The notes below the pieces were generated by a model, which was given only the letters and a program-made list of their open reading frames with translations, was not told where the DNA came from and searched no databases. From assembly GCA_017506895.1 (NCBI GenBank), contig JAFWBV010000007.1, positions 1 through 64,000 of the forward strand: a DNA stretch of 64,000 nucleotides. Reading direction: 5' to 3'. A program made the translations under genes and the position numbers. The stretch comes from Candidatus Saccharimonadota bacterium. GTDB lineage: Bacteria; Patescibacteriota; Saccharimonadia; Saccharimonadales; Saccharimonadaceae. Each line of letters opens with the position of its first letter. The stretch's first letter is position 1. This document shows positions 32,844 through 42,193 of this stretch, in pieces.

Positions 32844-33546
32844 GTCAAAAGTTTTAATTATCATTCCCGCTTACAATGAGCAAGAGTCAATCAAAAAAAC
32901 CGTCACCGAAGTGCAAAAAACCGGCTATGATTTTGTTATTATTAACGACGGTTCTACCGACAACACTAAAAGAATCCTTGCTGATAATAATTATCCCTTC
33001 ATAGACTTACCATTTAATCTCGGAATTGGCGGCGCCATGCAAACTGGCTACAAATATGCTCATCAAAATAACTATGATATTGCAATCCAATTCGATGCTG
33101 ACGGTCAACATAACAAATCATATTTAAAAGACATCATTAATCCAATCGAGAATTCTAAAGCTAATTTAGTAGTTGGCTCCTGTTTTATTGACAAAACTAC
33201 CAAAACTCGACGTTCTTCAGCCATTCGTACTTTTGGTATAAAATCTTTATCCAATATTATTCGCATTTTTTCTGGCAAAAGAATTTATGACCCCACATCG
33301 GGGTTTCGTGCCGCCGACAAAAGCACCATTGCATTATTCGCTAATAATTATCCTTTAGAATACCCCGAACCAATTAGCAATTTCGAAATTCTTAAATTCT
33401 CTAATCTTAAAATCAAAGAAGTTCCCGTTACGATGTCAAAACGCGAACAAGGCAAATCCAGCATTCATTCCTGGAAAAATTTTTACGCCGCTTTTAATGT
33501 ATTTCTTTCAATTATAATTTTAAGTTTAAGGAGAAAACATGAGTAA
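32836..33546 (+). CDS. DPM1-like GT2 (polyprenyl-phosphate sugar synthase-like)
   Basis: 236 aa, a single GT2 domain: IIIPAYNEQESI, VIINDGSTDNT, the FDADGQH catalytic DxD and the family-typical DPTSGFRAAD. It lacks the C-terminal helices of GtrB/DpmB types. It probably transfers a hexose from an NDP-sugar to polyprenyl phosphate. AAGGAA precedes the ATG. It overlaps its neighbours by 8 nt on each side. Confidence 0.9.
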   Translation: MPKSKVLIIIPAYNEQESIKKTVTEVQKTGYDFVIINDGSTDNTKRILADNNYPFIDLPFNLGIGGAMQTGYKYAHQNNYDIAIQFDADGQHNKSYLKDIINPIENSKANLVVGSCFIDKTTKTRRSSAIRTFGIKSLSNIIRIFSGKRIYDPTSGFRAADKSTIALFANNYPLEYPEPISNFEILKFSNLKIKEVPVTMSKREQGKSSIHSWKNFYAAFNVFLSIIILSLRRKHE

Positions 33547-33886
33547 ACTTCAAATCATTATGATTATTGCATCATTTATTTTTCTGCTAGCCATCTTATT
33601 TAGTCTACGCAAAAATTCTATGTCAATCAAAAATTCCATCGCCTGGTTATTACTTCCCATAGTGCTCCTTCTGATCGCTATTTTCCCAACGCCTATAGAA
33701 ACACTCTCGCATTTTTTAGGTTTTGAAGTATTATCCAACTTTATCTTTCTCATTATTATAGGGCTTCTCGTTATTATTTGTTTTTATCTCACTGTTACAA
33801 TCAGCCAACTTCAAACCAAAATCACCAAATTAATCCAAGAAATCGCCATTCTAAAGAAAAACGATCATGACAAAAAATCGAAATAA
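33539..33886 (+). CDS. DUF2304 family membrane protein
   Basis: 115 aa with three helices (about 4-22, 32-50, 65-88) and a polar C-terminal coiled stretch ending KKNDHDKKSK. The layout SKLQIIMIIASFIF...LRKNSMS matches DUF2304 proteins, which often sit next to DPM1-like GT2 genes, as here. The function is unknown; a partner subunit of the GT2 is an inference. AAGGAG precedes the ATG. Confidence 0.8.
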   Translation: MSKLQIIMIIASFIFLLAILFSLRKNSMSIKNSIAWLLLPIVLLLIAIFPTPIETLSHFLGFEVLSNFIFLIIIGLLVIICFYLTVTISQLQTKITKLIQEIAILKKNDHDKKSK

Positions 33887-34670
33887 TCTTCACACATTCG
33901 TTATTCTTGCTTACCAAGAAAGTCCTTTTTTGGAACAATGCATCAAATCAATTCTCAATCAACATAATGCTAGCCAAACCATCATTGCCACCACTACGCC
34001 AAATCATTTTATTGATAATCTCGCCCAAAAATACAACTTAAAAATCGTCACCGGAAAACACACTAACATTGGTGGAGATTTTGACTTCGCTTTACATTCC
34101 GCCAACACACCACTTGTCACAATTGCCCACCAAGACGACCTTTACGATAAATTTTACTCTGATGAAATAATCTCCGCTTATCACAAACATCCCAATTCTT
34201 CCATTATATTCACCGATTATTATGAAATTCGTAATTCCAAAAAAACCTATACCAACCTAAATCTCAAAATCAAACGTCTCCTATTGTTACCACTTAAAAT
34301 CTCGCACGGAAAATCTAAATTCACAAAACGCTCAGCTCTTAGATTTGGTTGTAGTATTTGTTGTCCAGCAGTAACTTTCGTCACCAACAATTGTCCATCG
34401 TCAGTCTTTTCTTCTGATTATAAGTGTGATGTCGATTGGCACGCTTGGGAGACACTCAGTAAAAAACACTTTTCTTTTACATACATCTCAAAACCACTCA
34501 TGGGACACCGCATTTCCGAATCATCCACAACCAGTAACATCATAAATCAAGGCCTTCGCACCAAAGAAGACTATGAAATATTTAAACGCTTCTGGCCAAA
34601 ACCTATCGCAAAACTATTTACAAAAATGTATCACCTTAGCGAAAAATCTAATTCTCTTGATAAAGATTGA
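33867..34670 (+). CDS. GT2 family glycosyltransferase
   Basis: 267 aa. TFVILAYQESPFLEQCI at the N-terminus and VTIAHQDDLYDKFYS, where HQDD supplies the DxD-type metal site. It overlaps the upstream gene by 20 nt. Its last 23 nt overlap the convergent rfbD gene. Sugar specificity is unknown. Confidence 0.85.
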   Translation: MTKNRNNLHTFVILAYQESPFLEQCIKSILNQHNASQTIIATTTPNHFIDNLAQKYNLKIVTGKHTNIGGDFDFALHSANTPLVTIAHQDDLYDKFYSDEIISAYHKHPNSSIIFTDYYEIRNSKKTYTNLNLKIKRLLLLPLKISHGKSKFTKRSALRFGCSICCPAVTFVTNNCPSSVFSSDYKCDVDWHAWETLSKKHFSFTYISKPLMGHRISESSTTSNIINQGLRTKEDYEIFKRFWPKPIAKLFTKMYHLSEKSNSLDKD

Positions 34671-35538
34671 TAAATCTTTCTACCGCATACTTCCATTCTG
34701 GCAAAGGCTCAAATCCATTTTCAATTAGTTTACTTTTATCAAGTCTTGAATTAAATGGTCGCGCTGCTTTTGACAATCCATATTCTTTAGTTGTCACTCG
34801 CTCAACTTTAGTATTCATACCAGCCTGTTTGTATATTTCCTCTGCAAAATCCGCCCACGAAATATATCCACCCTCGTTCGTTGCATGATAATACCCATAT
34901 TTATCAGTCTCAATCATGTCAACCAACAGTCTAGCAAGATCCACTGTATAAGTTGGCGTACCAATTTGGTCATCAACTACGCGCACCACGTCGTGTGTTT
35001 TACCCACATCGATCATCGTCTTGATAAAATTCTTACCATTTCTACCAAACACCCATGCAATTCGCACAATAAAATATTTATCAAGTATCTTAGCAACTTC
35101 TAGTTCACCGTCCAACTTTGATTGACCATATACATTTATTGGCGCATAGTTCTTGTCATCCGGTTGCCACGGTTTTTCACCCGAACCATCAAACACATAG
35201 TCCGTCGAAATATACACAAATTTAGCATCCACTTTTTTAGCTGCTTCCGCTAAATTTCTCGTACCATCCACATTCACCGCCCGTACTGCCGCAAGATTCT
35301 CTGGCTCTTCCGCTGCATCGACATTTGTCCAAGCAGCACAATGAACAATCGCATCTGGCTTAAGCTCAGTAACTTTCTCCATTACCTTTTTAGCATCAGT
35401 AATATCAAGCACTATATGTTCAAATTCCGCATCGCTATCCGATCTATCCGCTCCAATCCCAATATGCCCTCGCTTAGTTAATTCCTGCATTACGTCAAAC
35501 CCAAGTTGCCCGCTTGTTCCGGTTACTAAAACTTTCAT
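34648..35538 (-). CDS. rfbD: dTDP-4-dehydrorhamnose reductase
   Basis: 296 aa, NAD(P)-binding SDR fold: VTGTSGQLGFDV at the N-terminus, the YISTDYVFDG strand, and the active-site YGQSKLDGE (YxxxK). It makes the last step to dTDP-L-rhamnose. It is last gene of the rfbACBD operon (order A, C, B, D), with no spacing to rfbB. Confidence 0.96.
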   Translation of the reverse strand: MKVLVTGTSGQLGFDVMQELTKRGHIGIGADRSDSDAEFEHIVLDITDAKKVMEKVTELKPDAIVHCAAWTNVDAAEEPENLAAVRAVNVDGTRNLAEAAKKVDAKFVYISTDYVFDGSGEKPWQPDDKNYAPINVYGQSKLDGELEVAKILDKYFIVRIAWVFGRNGKNFIKTMIDVGKTHDVVRVVDDQIGTPTYTVDLARLLVDMIETDKYGYYHATNEGGYISWADFAEEIYKQAGMNTKVERVTTKEYGLSKAARPFNSRLDKSKLIENGFEPLPEWKYAVERFINLYQEN

Positions 35539-36570
35539 TTATTTATCTCCATACATTTTTTGATAATAGTTTTGATAATCGCCAGAAATAATCTCTTCCC
35601 ACCAATCTTTGTGATCCAAATACCATTTTATGGTCTTCACTATCCCATTCTCAAATTTTGTTTCTGGCTCCCATCCTAACCTTGTTGTGATTTTAGTTGG
35701 ATCAATTGCATATCTTCTGTCATGGCCTTTTCTATCTTTTACATAAGTAATCAATGTCTCCGGTTTACCAAGCTCCTTCAATATTAATTTCACAATATCA
35801 ATATTAGCCATCTCATTATGCCCACCAACGTTATACACTTCACCAACCGAATTCTCGTCATGAATAATTAAATCAATCGCTTTACAATGATCTTCTACAT
35901 ATAGCCAGTCACGCACATTCAAACCATCACCGTATACAGGAAGTGGTTTATCATGTAAAGCATTAATTATCATCAATGGAATCAACTTTTCTGGAAAATG
36001 ATATGGACCATAATTATTAGAACAACGCGAAATCGATACCGGTAGCCCATATGTTCTATGATACGCCAAAGTTACAAGATCCGCAGAAGCTTTAGACGCC
36101 GAATATGGTGATGATGCATGTAAATTTGTTTTCTCGGTAAAGAATAAATCTGGTCTATCTAATGGCAAATCACCGTAAACTTCATCCGTCGATACTTGAT
36201 GATATCTTTTTATCCCATATTTTTTACAAGCATCCATTAGTACTTCTGGCCCCATAATATTTGTTTCAAGAAATAGTTGCGGATTTTCAATTGAACGGTC
36301 TACGTGCGATTCTGCCGCAAAGTTTACAACAATATCTGGCTTTTCTTCTTCAAATAATCTTTCAACCAATTCCCTATCGCGTATGTCGCCTTTAACAAAT
36401 CGGAAATTCTCGTTTTCCATTGCCTTCTTAAGCGTTGACAAATTTCCAGCATAAGTTAAAGCATCTAAACATATAATTCTATAATTTGGGTACTTCTTCA
36501 ACATATAGTACACGAAGTTCGAACCAATAAATCCAGCACCACCTGTCACAATAATCGTTTTTTCGTCCAT
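35539..36570 (-). CDS. rfbB: dTDP-glucose 4,6-dehydratase
   Basis: 343 aa. VTGGAGFIGSNFVYY at the N-terminus, FAAESHVDRSI, the catalytic STDEVYGDL and YSASKASAD. It converts dTDP-glucose to the 4-keto-6-deoxy sugar. It shares one base with the end of rfbC upstream. Confidence 0.97.
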   Translation of the reverse strand: MDEKTIIVTGGAGFIGSNFVYYMLKKYPNYRIICLDALTYAGNLSTLKKAMENENFRFVKGDIRDRELVERLFEEEKPDIVVNFAAESHVDRSIENPQLFLETNIMGPEVLMDACKKYGIKRYHQVSTDEVYGDLPLDRPDLFFTEKTNLHASSPYSASKASADLVTLAYHRTYGLPVSISRCSNNYGPYHFPEKLIPLMIINALHDKPLPVYGDGLNVRDWLYVEDHCKAIDLIIHDENSVGEVYNVGGHNEMANIDIVKLILKELGKPETLITYVKDRKGHDRRYAIDPTKITTRLGWEPETKFENGIVKTIKWYLDHKDWWEEIISGDYQNYYQKMYGDK

Positions 36571-37127
36571 TACACCTCCTTAAATTTAAATTCTAGCTCT
36601 GACAATTTTGGATGTTTCAAGTCTTTTTCCGACAAAACATAGTCGACGTCAATTTCCGGCCATTCAATTCCAGCTGAATCATACATTATACCGCCTTCAT
36701 CCTCTGGATGATAAAAATCATCGCATTTATAAGCAAACTCCGCTGTATCAGAAACCACTAAAAAGCCATGCGCAAAACCTCTCGGTATCATTAATTGTTT
36801 CTTATTATCTGCCGACAACAATACCCCCACCCATTTACCAAACGTTGATGAACCGTCTCGAAGATCTACTGCCACGTCAAACACTTCACCAGACAGCACT
36901 CGAACCAGCTTCGCTTGTGGATGTGTTTTTTGAAAGTGTAGCCCCCTTAAAACCCCCTTGCGTGACGATGATTGATTATCCTGCACAAAATCATAATTAA
37001 CCCCTGCTTCTTTAAAAGCCGTTTCTGAATATGTTTCCATAAAATAGCCACGCGCATCACCAAACACTTCTGGTTCTATAATCACTACTCCATCAATATC
37101 AGTTTTTTCGAATTTAAACTTTCCCAT
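36570..37127 (-). CDS. rfbC: dTDP-4-dehydrorhamnose 3,5-epimerase
   Basis: 185 aa, cupin fold: EPEVFGDARGYFMETY, VLRGLHFQK with the catalytic His, and MIPRGFAHGFLV. Normal length. It is third-step enzyme of rhamnose synthesis, coupled by 1-nt overlaps with both neighbours. Confidence 0.96.
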   Translation of the reverse strand: MGKFKFEKTDIDGVVIIEPEVFGDARGYFMETYSETAFKEAGVNYDFVQDNQSSSRKGVLRGLHFQKTHPQAKLVRVLSGEVFDVAVDLRDGSSTFGKWVGVLLSADNKKQLMIPRGFAHGFLVVSDTAEFAYKCDDFYHPEDEGGIMYDSAGIEWPEIDVDYVLSEKDLKHPKLSELEFKFKEV

Positions 37128-38014
37128 TAATCTTTCATTTTCCCTTCTGCAACCTTGAATAAATGTTGACCATACGAAGATTTTTTGTATTTCTCTGCCG
37201 ATTTTAATAATTCATCTTTAGAAATCCAACCATTTTTATAAGCCACTTCCTCTGGCGCCGCAATCTGAATGCCTTGTCGCTTTTGAATCACCCTTACAAA
37301 ATCTGACGCATCCGCTAGTGAATCCATCGTGCCTGTATCAAGCCAAGCAAATCCCCGGCTAAGTAGTTGCACGTCAAGCATTCCCTCGTTTAGATACATT
37401 TCATTCAGCGTAGTAATTTCGAGTTCTCCTCTATCTGATGGTTTCACTTTTTTCGCTTTCTCAGCTACACCGGCCGGATAAAAGTAGAGTCCCGTTACAG
37501 CATAATTACTCTTTGGCGCTTTTGGTTTTTCCTCGATTGAAATTGCTTTCCAATCGCGGTTAAATTCCACTACGCCAAATCTCTCTGGATCATTTACATA
37601 GTAGCCAAACACTGTTGCCCTACCATTATCTTCAGCATTCGCCGCCGATTCTCTTAGCATCTCAGAAAACCCTGAACCATAAAAAATATTATCGCCCAGC
37701 ACCATCGCACATGCTTCATCACCAATAAATTCTTCACCCAAAATGAATGCTTGAGCTAGTCCATCCGGTGACGGCTGCACTTTGTAAAATAAATTAAGCC
37801 CCATCGCTTTACCATCACCAAGCAGTCTCTCAAAATTTGGCAGGTCATTTGGTGTCGAAATAATTAATATATCTCGAATCCCTGCCAACATTAATGTTGA
37901 TAATGGGTAATAAATCATTGGTTTATCATACACCGGCAGCATCTGTTTAGAAGTTCCCAGCGTCAAAGGGTAGAGTCGCGTACCAGACCCGCCCGCTAGT
38001 ATAATACCTTTCAT
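37127..38014 (-). CDS. rfbA: glucose-1-phosphate thymidylyltransferase
   Basis: 295 aa. The nucleotidyltransferase motif [28 protein letters not shown] and VLGDNIFYG are full matches to RmlA. It makes dTDP-glucose and is the allosterically controlled entry step. TATAAT (38038-38043 on the minus strand) and GGGAG upstream of the ATG give the operon its own promoter, just inside the 3' end of the next gene. Confidence 0.97.
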   Translation of the reverse strand: MKGIILAGGSGTRLYPLTLGTSKQMLPVYDKPMIYYPLSTLMLAGIRDILIISTPNDLPNFERLLGDGKAMGLNLFYKVQPSPDGLAQAFILGEEFIGDEACAMVLGDNIFYGSGFSEMLRESAANAEDNGRATVFGYYVNDPERFGVVEFNRDWKAISIEEKPKAPKSNYAVTGLYFYPAGVAEKAKKVKPSDRGELEITTLNEMYLNEGMLDVQLLSRGFAWLDTGTMDSLADASDFVRVIQKRQGIQIAAPEEVAYKNGWISKDELLKSAEKYKKSSYGQHLFKVAEGKMKD

Positions 38015-38030
38015 AATAACTCCCTATTAT

Positions 38031-38903
38031 TTATTCAATTATACCATGTTTCCTACGTATTCGCTTCTCTTCCCTTTGCATTCTGTCCACCACCTCGCCA
38101 GTCAAGTTATTTTTAATAGCAAACATTTTATGCATTCCCACCAATTCCTTATAATGTATTCCATTATCATTCGATATGCTAGTCTTGCTTCCCTTATGTA
38201 TTCTGAAAATATTCAACGATTTTTTATTATAACTAATTTTGCCGTGACCCAAGACTTTTGCGTAAAAAAACCAATCTCCCACCTGTGAAAAGACTTTCGC
38301 CTCGTCTAAATACTTTAAATAAGGTATTCGCTCAGCTTTTCTAAAAACTACTGCCGACACATTAGGTATCGTACAACGAATTGCCATTATTTCCTCTATC
38401 TCGCGAAACCCCTCCTTAATATAACTTTCATTATAATGCCCTGTCTTTTCTCTATCACGCGACCATCTAAAATTTGGCGCTATGACAATCCCTTTACCAT
38501 TTATAATTTCTGATTCAGTGTAAGAAATCACTACCTCCGGATCATCAAATCCTTTCATCGTTTCTGCCAAGAAATCCTTTTTCGAAGAATCATCAACTTC
38601 TGCAATCCAAACAAAATCTCCCGTCGATAGCTCAAAACCCTTTTCCCATTGTGCTATCACCTTACCACTATTCTTCTCATTTCTTACATATTGCAACTTA
38701 ACATTTGGGTATTTTCTTTTTATTTTTGCAATTTCCGTCTCAATGATTTCATCACTTCCATCCACCGATGCATCATCTAGTATAACCAATTCGTATATTG
38801 GGTATGTCTGTTTTAAAATACTTCTAAATCTTTTTTTCAAAAACCTAGCATAATTATAATTTGGCACTATCACCGAAACTTTTTTAGTTTGTGAAATATC
38901 CAT
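38031..38903 (-). CDS. GT2 family glycosyltransferase
   Basis: 290 aa. SVIVPNYNYARFLKKR, LVILDDASVDGSDE and VWIAEVDD (metal site) define a GT2 domain; the C-terminal ~90 residues hold an HKGSKTSIS segment. It overlaps the upstream GT4-like gene by 20 nt. Part of a three-gene minus-strand set (40092, 38884, 38031). Confidence 0.9.
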   Translation of the reverse strand: MDISQTKKVSVIVPNYNYARFLKKRFRSILKQTYPIYELVILDDASVDGSDEIIETEIAKIKRKYPNVKLQYVRNEKNSGKVIAQWEKGFELSTGDFVWIAEVDDSSKKDFLAETMKGFDDPEVVISYTESEIINGKGIVIAPNFRWSRDREKTGHYNESYIKEGFREIEEIMAIRCTIPNVSAVVFRKAERIPYLKYLDEAKVFSQVGDWFFYAKVLGHGKISYNKKSLNIFRIHKGSKTSISNDNGIHYKELVGMHKMFAIKNNLTGEVVDRMQREEKRIRRKHGIIE

Positions 38904-40101
38904 AAACTTCCTCCACCTCCCTTAAAAACTCTTTACCATAATAATGTTTCAGCGCATATTCTTTTGCGTTTCTGGCCATTTTCATATTTTCCTTCGGATG
39001 CCCATATAAGTATTCTAATTTAGAATACCACTCACCAGGCTTCGCCAAAAGCCCATTTTCACCATCAGAAATTGCTTTTTTAAATGCAAAAGTCGGCGAA
39101 GCAATCGTCGTAGTTTCCACTATTGCCGCCTCAAAAAACTTTAATTCCGATTTACAATTTGTAAAATCATTAATTACAAGTGGCGCAATATTTACATCAA
39201 CCTTACTCATTAATTCTTGTAATCTTAAATAGTCTACCACGCCTATGACTTCTACTCTTCGACTATTAATCATTTCTTTCATATTATTAGAAAAATCCAT
39301 ATATCCTACTACCTTTAGTATTGCATCATCATGGTAATCTAAGAATCTAATTAATTCATTCTCGATTAATTGAAAATCCCTAGCATGCGTTGGCGATCCA
39401 CTAAAATAACCAATACTAAACTGCTTTGGTTTTTCCATCGCCTTTTCAACTTTTTTTCTGTCTTCTTTTTTCTTTACCCATCTTTCCGAAATTTCAATTT
39501 GTTCATGATTAAGTGAATTTCTAATCACTTTCACTGGTTTATCAAAGCTTTGCTCCAACTTTTTCGCCAAATATTCATTTGTAGTGGTAAAACCATCTAC
39601 GAGCAAGGCCAATTTTTCGTAGTCAGCCACAAGATCTTTCCAATACCTTTTTTCTACATTAGACTTTACATCTAAACCATCCAATAATTCCGGTAACCAA
39701 TTACAGTTTAAAAGTAAGTCATCGATATCATAAAGTAGCTTGATATTCCTTTGCCTTGCAGCTCTAATTAATTTTTTTGCTCGAGACGAAAAAGGCATTC
39801 TTACAAAAACTAGCAAGCTAGTTTTATCAATAGACCGTTTAATTATCCCATACTCAGACAAATCAAAATAAACTACTTGCCAATTTTTACTATTTTTTGT
39901 AACATCCATCAGATTATAGCATCTATATTTTTCCGAATTACCAAAACCATCGCAAACGCAAATAGCTATTTTCTTACCACTATTTATTGCATTGTTTAAT
40001 AATGATTCTCTCTCTTGTAAAGACAAGCCGTTCTTATAAACAGCAACACCTTTAAATCTCTTTAAAATTTTTCTAAATCTATAACACATCATTAGTAACA
40101 T
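38884..40101 (-). CDS. GT4-like glycosyltransferase
   Basis: 405 aa with a GT-B fold pattern: an N-terminal domain with LLYDIDDLLLN, then the C-terminal FSIGYFSGSPTHARDF, IGVVDYLRLQELMSKVDVNIAPL and KFFEAAIVETTTIASP, where the usual EX7E motif is degenerate. Such proteins often sit in rhamnan or wall-glycan loci. A basic N-terminal helix may touch the membrane. It overlaps its neighbours by 10 and 20 nt. Confidence 0.8.
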   Translation of the reverse strand: MLLMMCYRFRKILKRFKGVAVYKNGLSLQERESLLNNAINSGKKIAICVCDGFGNSEKYRCYNLMDVTKNSKNWQVVYFDLSEYGIIKRSIDKTSLLVFVRMPFSSRAKKLIRAARQRNIKLLYDIDDLLLNCNWLPELLDGLDVKSNVEKRYWKDLVADYEKLALLVDGFTTTNEYLAKKLEQSFDKPVKVIRNSLNHEQIEISERWVKKKEDRKKVEKAMEKPKQFSIGYFSGSPTHARDFQLIENELIRFLDYHDDAILKVVGYMDFSNNMKEMINSRRVEVIGVVDYLRLQELMSKVDVNIAPLVINDFTNCKSELKFFEAAIVETTTIASPTFAFKKAISDGENGLLAKPGEWYSKLEYLYGHPKENMKMARNAKEYALKHYYGKEFLREVEEVYGYFTN

Positions 40102-42113
40102 GCTCTTAAATATTCTAAAAACATTATAAATCGCTTTTTTATAGACCTTGGAACAACTTTGGCAACCTTACGTATGACGACTTGTTTCTTTGAATAATGT
40201 GGCTTATTTATAGGCTCTTCCTTATTGACATCAAAAATCGACAGAATCTTTTCATTTATCTCTTTTTCTTTAGTGTCCAAGGTTAGTTTTTTTATTATAT
40301 TATTTTTTTCACAAAGTACCGATCTGTAATCATCCAATCGACTATTAAAATCAAATTTATTAATAGTTTTTTCCATATTAAGTCGAAGCTTATTAGCATA
40401 CTCACCATCTTCTAAAAGCATTTTTATTTTTTCCAAATAAACATCGGCGTCGTTGACTTCTTTGACCACCAAACCATTTTTTTTATTTATCAAGTAATCC
40501 CTAACACCAAAAGAATCTGACACAATCGGAATACACCCTGCGGCCATCGCTTCTAACGCTGTTAGACCAAACCCTTCAGAGTATGATGTATCCACATAAA
40601 TATCGGATTTTTGCAATAATTCATAAATTTTAACCCGATCCAACGGACCGTCAATTATTTCATATTTATTCTTTTTATTACATAAAAGCGGTAACATATA
40701 TTCTTTGTCAGACATTACTATTCTTACTGAAACGTTAGACAAATCATTATCAATTTTTCTTAATATATCAAAGAGAACATAGTCACATTTTCGATAATCT
40801 CCACGCGAAATCAAAAGAATATTTTTATTGCTTTTATTAGTATTTATTTTTTTTAGCAATTCCAAATTTATGCCATTTTGTATTAATTTAGAATCCATAT
40901 TGTAATTATTTTTAAGCCATAGCTTGAGAGTATTCGAAATAGTTACAATTTTATCAGCAAGTTTGTAACTCACCTCTACTGCTCCATAGTTTCTCCCATT
41001 CTCAAAGTGTTGCTCTAAGCCCTGTACAAAATATACTAGTTCCCATTTCTTTACTGTAGCAATTTTCTTCGCTAAGAATATTGTCACCCACAAAGTTGCA
41101 ATAATCTTATGAGAAGAAATTTTATCAATTTTTTTAGTGGAAACCGGATTAAACAATAAAGTTTCCGGGTATTCTGCCAAATCTTCATATAATATATTAC
41201 ACTGATACCCCATAATGGCCAGACGATTAATAATATCCACTATTACATTGCAACCACCACTTCTTCCCAATCTCAATACATAGAATACTGCTAAATTATT
41301 AATTTTTGGCGGATTTTCTTTAAAACTAGATAGTATATACTTTACCGGATCGTTCTTTTTATACTTTTCCATTTCACGATCATAATCTTCTTTCCAACGC
41401 GAAAAGAATATATCCAAGTGTTCTTTTATCATTTTTTGCTTCTCTTCAGATATACCAAAAGACGTTTCAGCCTTATGAAAGACGTAAGTATCAATCGCAA
41501 TTTTTGCAGAAAAACCTTCCTTCATGGCCTTAAACTGATAATCGGTTTCTTCGCCATATCCCGGTGCATATATTTCATCTAAATAACCCACCTTATTAAT
41601 ACATTCTCTCGATATCATCAAACAGTTTCCGACTACAGTACATGCATCGAAGGTTTTTCCCAAAAAACGTTGTTCTAATAATTCATCCATCTGCGTATAA
41701 GTAAAACCTTCGAGCATATCAAGCGATAAATTTGCCGCATTACTAGAAATCGGACAAATCAATCCAATTTTCTTGTCCCTTTCCATATGAGCTATTAATT
41801 TTTCTATTGTATTCTTTGAGATTAAACAATCTGTGTTTAATAATAGTACATAGTTAGCCTTTGATAGTTTTAGGCCATTATTCGCCGTACCCGTAAAGCC
41901 TAGGTTCTTTTTGTTCTGCTTAATGACTATTTTGTTTCCATATTTGTTCTTTAGATTTTTTAGACAATTCTTTGTAAATTCATCGTCGCTGTCATTAATC
42001 AAAAATACTTTTCTCAGAGTATCTTCTTTAGTATTATGAAATAAAGCAAATAAACACAACTCTACCCATTCGGGCGACTTATAAACAGGTATCACTACAT
42101 CACACTCTTGCAT
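40092..42113 (-). CDS. bifunctional glycosyltransferase, GT2-GT4 fusion (paralog of 29375)
   Basis: 673 aa from ATG 42113 (MQECDVVIPVYKSPEWV). The N-terminal GT2 and C-terminal GT4 domains (SYSEGFGLTALEAMA) align along the whole length with the gene at 29375-31384. A frame from 42149 is rejected because TATAAT (42120-42125) lies within it, 6 nt before the chosen ATG; the message is predicted leaderless. It heads the minus-strand glycosyltransferase set, back to back with the DUF616 gene. Confidence 0.9.
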   Translation of the reverse strand: MQECDVVIPVYKSPEWVELCLFALFHNTKEDTLRKVFLINDSDDEFTKNCLKNLKNKYGNKIVIKQNKKNLGFTGTANNGLKLSKANYVLLLNTDCLISKNTIEKLIAHMERDKKIGLICPISSNAANLSLDMLEGFTYTQMDELLEQRFLGKTFDACTVVGNCLMISRECINKVGYLDEIYAPGYGEETDYQFKAMKEGFSAKIAIDTYVFHKAETSFGISEEKQKMIKEHLDIFFSRWKEDYDREMEKYKKNDPVKYILSSFKENPPKINNLAVFYVLRLGRSGGCNVIVDIINRLAIMGYQCNILYEDLAEYPETLLFNPVSTKKIDKISSHKIIATLWVTIFLAKKIATVKKWELVYFVQGLEQHFENGRNYGAVEVSYKLADKIVTISNTLKLWLKNNYNMDSKLIQNGINLELLKKINTNKSNKNILLISRGDYRKCDYVLFDILRKIDNDLSNVSVRIVMSDKEYMLPLLCNKKNKYEIIDGPLDRVKIYELLQKSDIYVDTSYSEGFGLTALEAMAAGCIPIVSDSFGVRDYLINKKNGLVVKEVNDADVYLEKIKMLLEDGEYANKLRLNMEKTINKFDFNSRLDDYRSVLCEKNNIIKKLTLDTKEKEINEKILSIFDVNKEEPINKPHYSKKQVVIRKVAKVVPRSIKKRFIMFLEYLRACY

Positions 42114-42119
42114 ACAAGT

Positions 42120-42187
42120 ATTATAGCACACCGCCATTTCTCCCGACAAATGCCATTATGTAGCTCTCACCTTATATATGATATAAT
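42120..42187. promoter_or_regulatory. divergent leaderless promoters, GT2-GT4 and DUF616 genes
   Basis: Minus-strand TATAAT 42120-42125 (6 nt to ATG 42113) and plus-strand TATAAT 42182-42187 (6 nt to ATG 42194). Neither has a ribosome-binding site. A TTGTCG -35 lies 18 nt from the minus -10. Confidence 0.65.
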
Positions 42188-42193
42188 CAAAGT

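Noticed and set aside
42114-42149. Longer start for the minus-strand GT2-GT4 fusion
   Set aside because: The TATAAT promoter lies within this stretch, so it cannot be in the message from that promoter; the paralog also begins at the equivalent of 42113.
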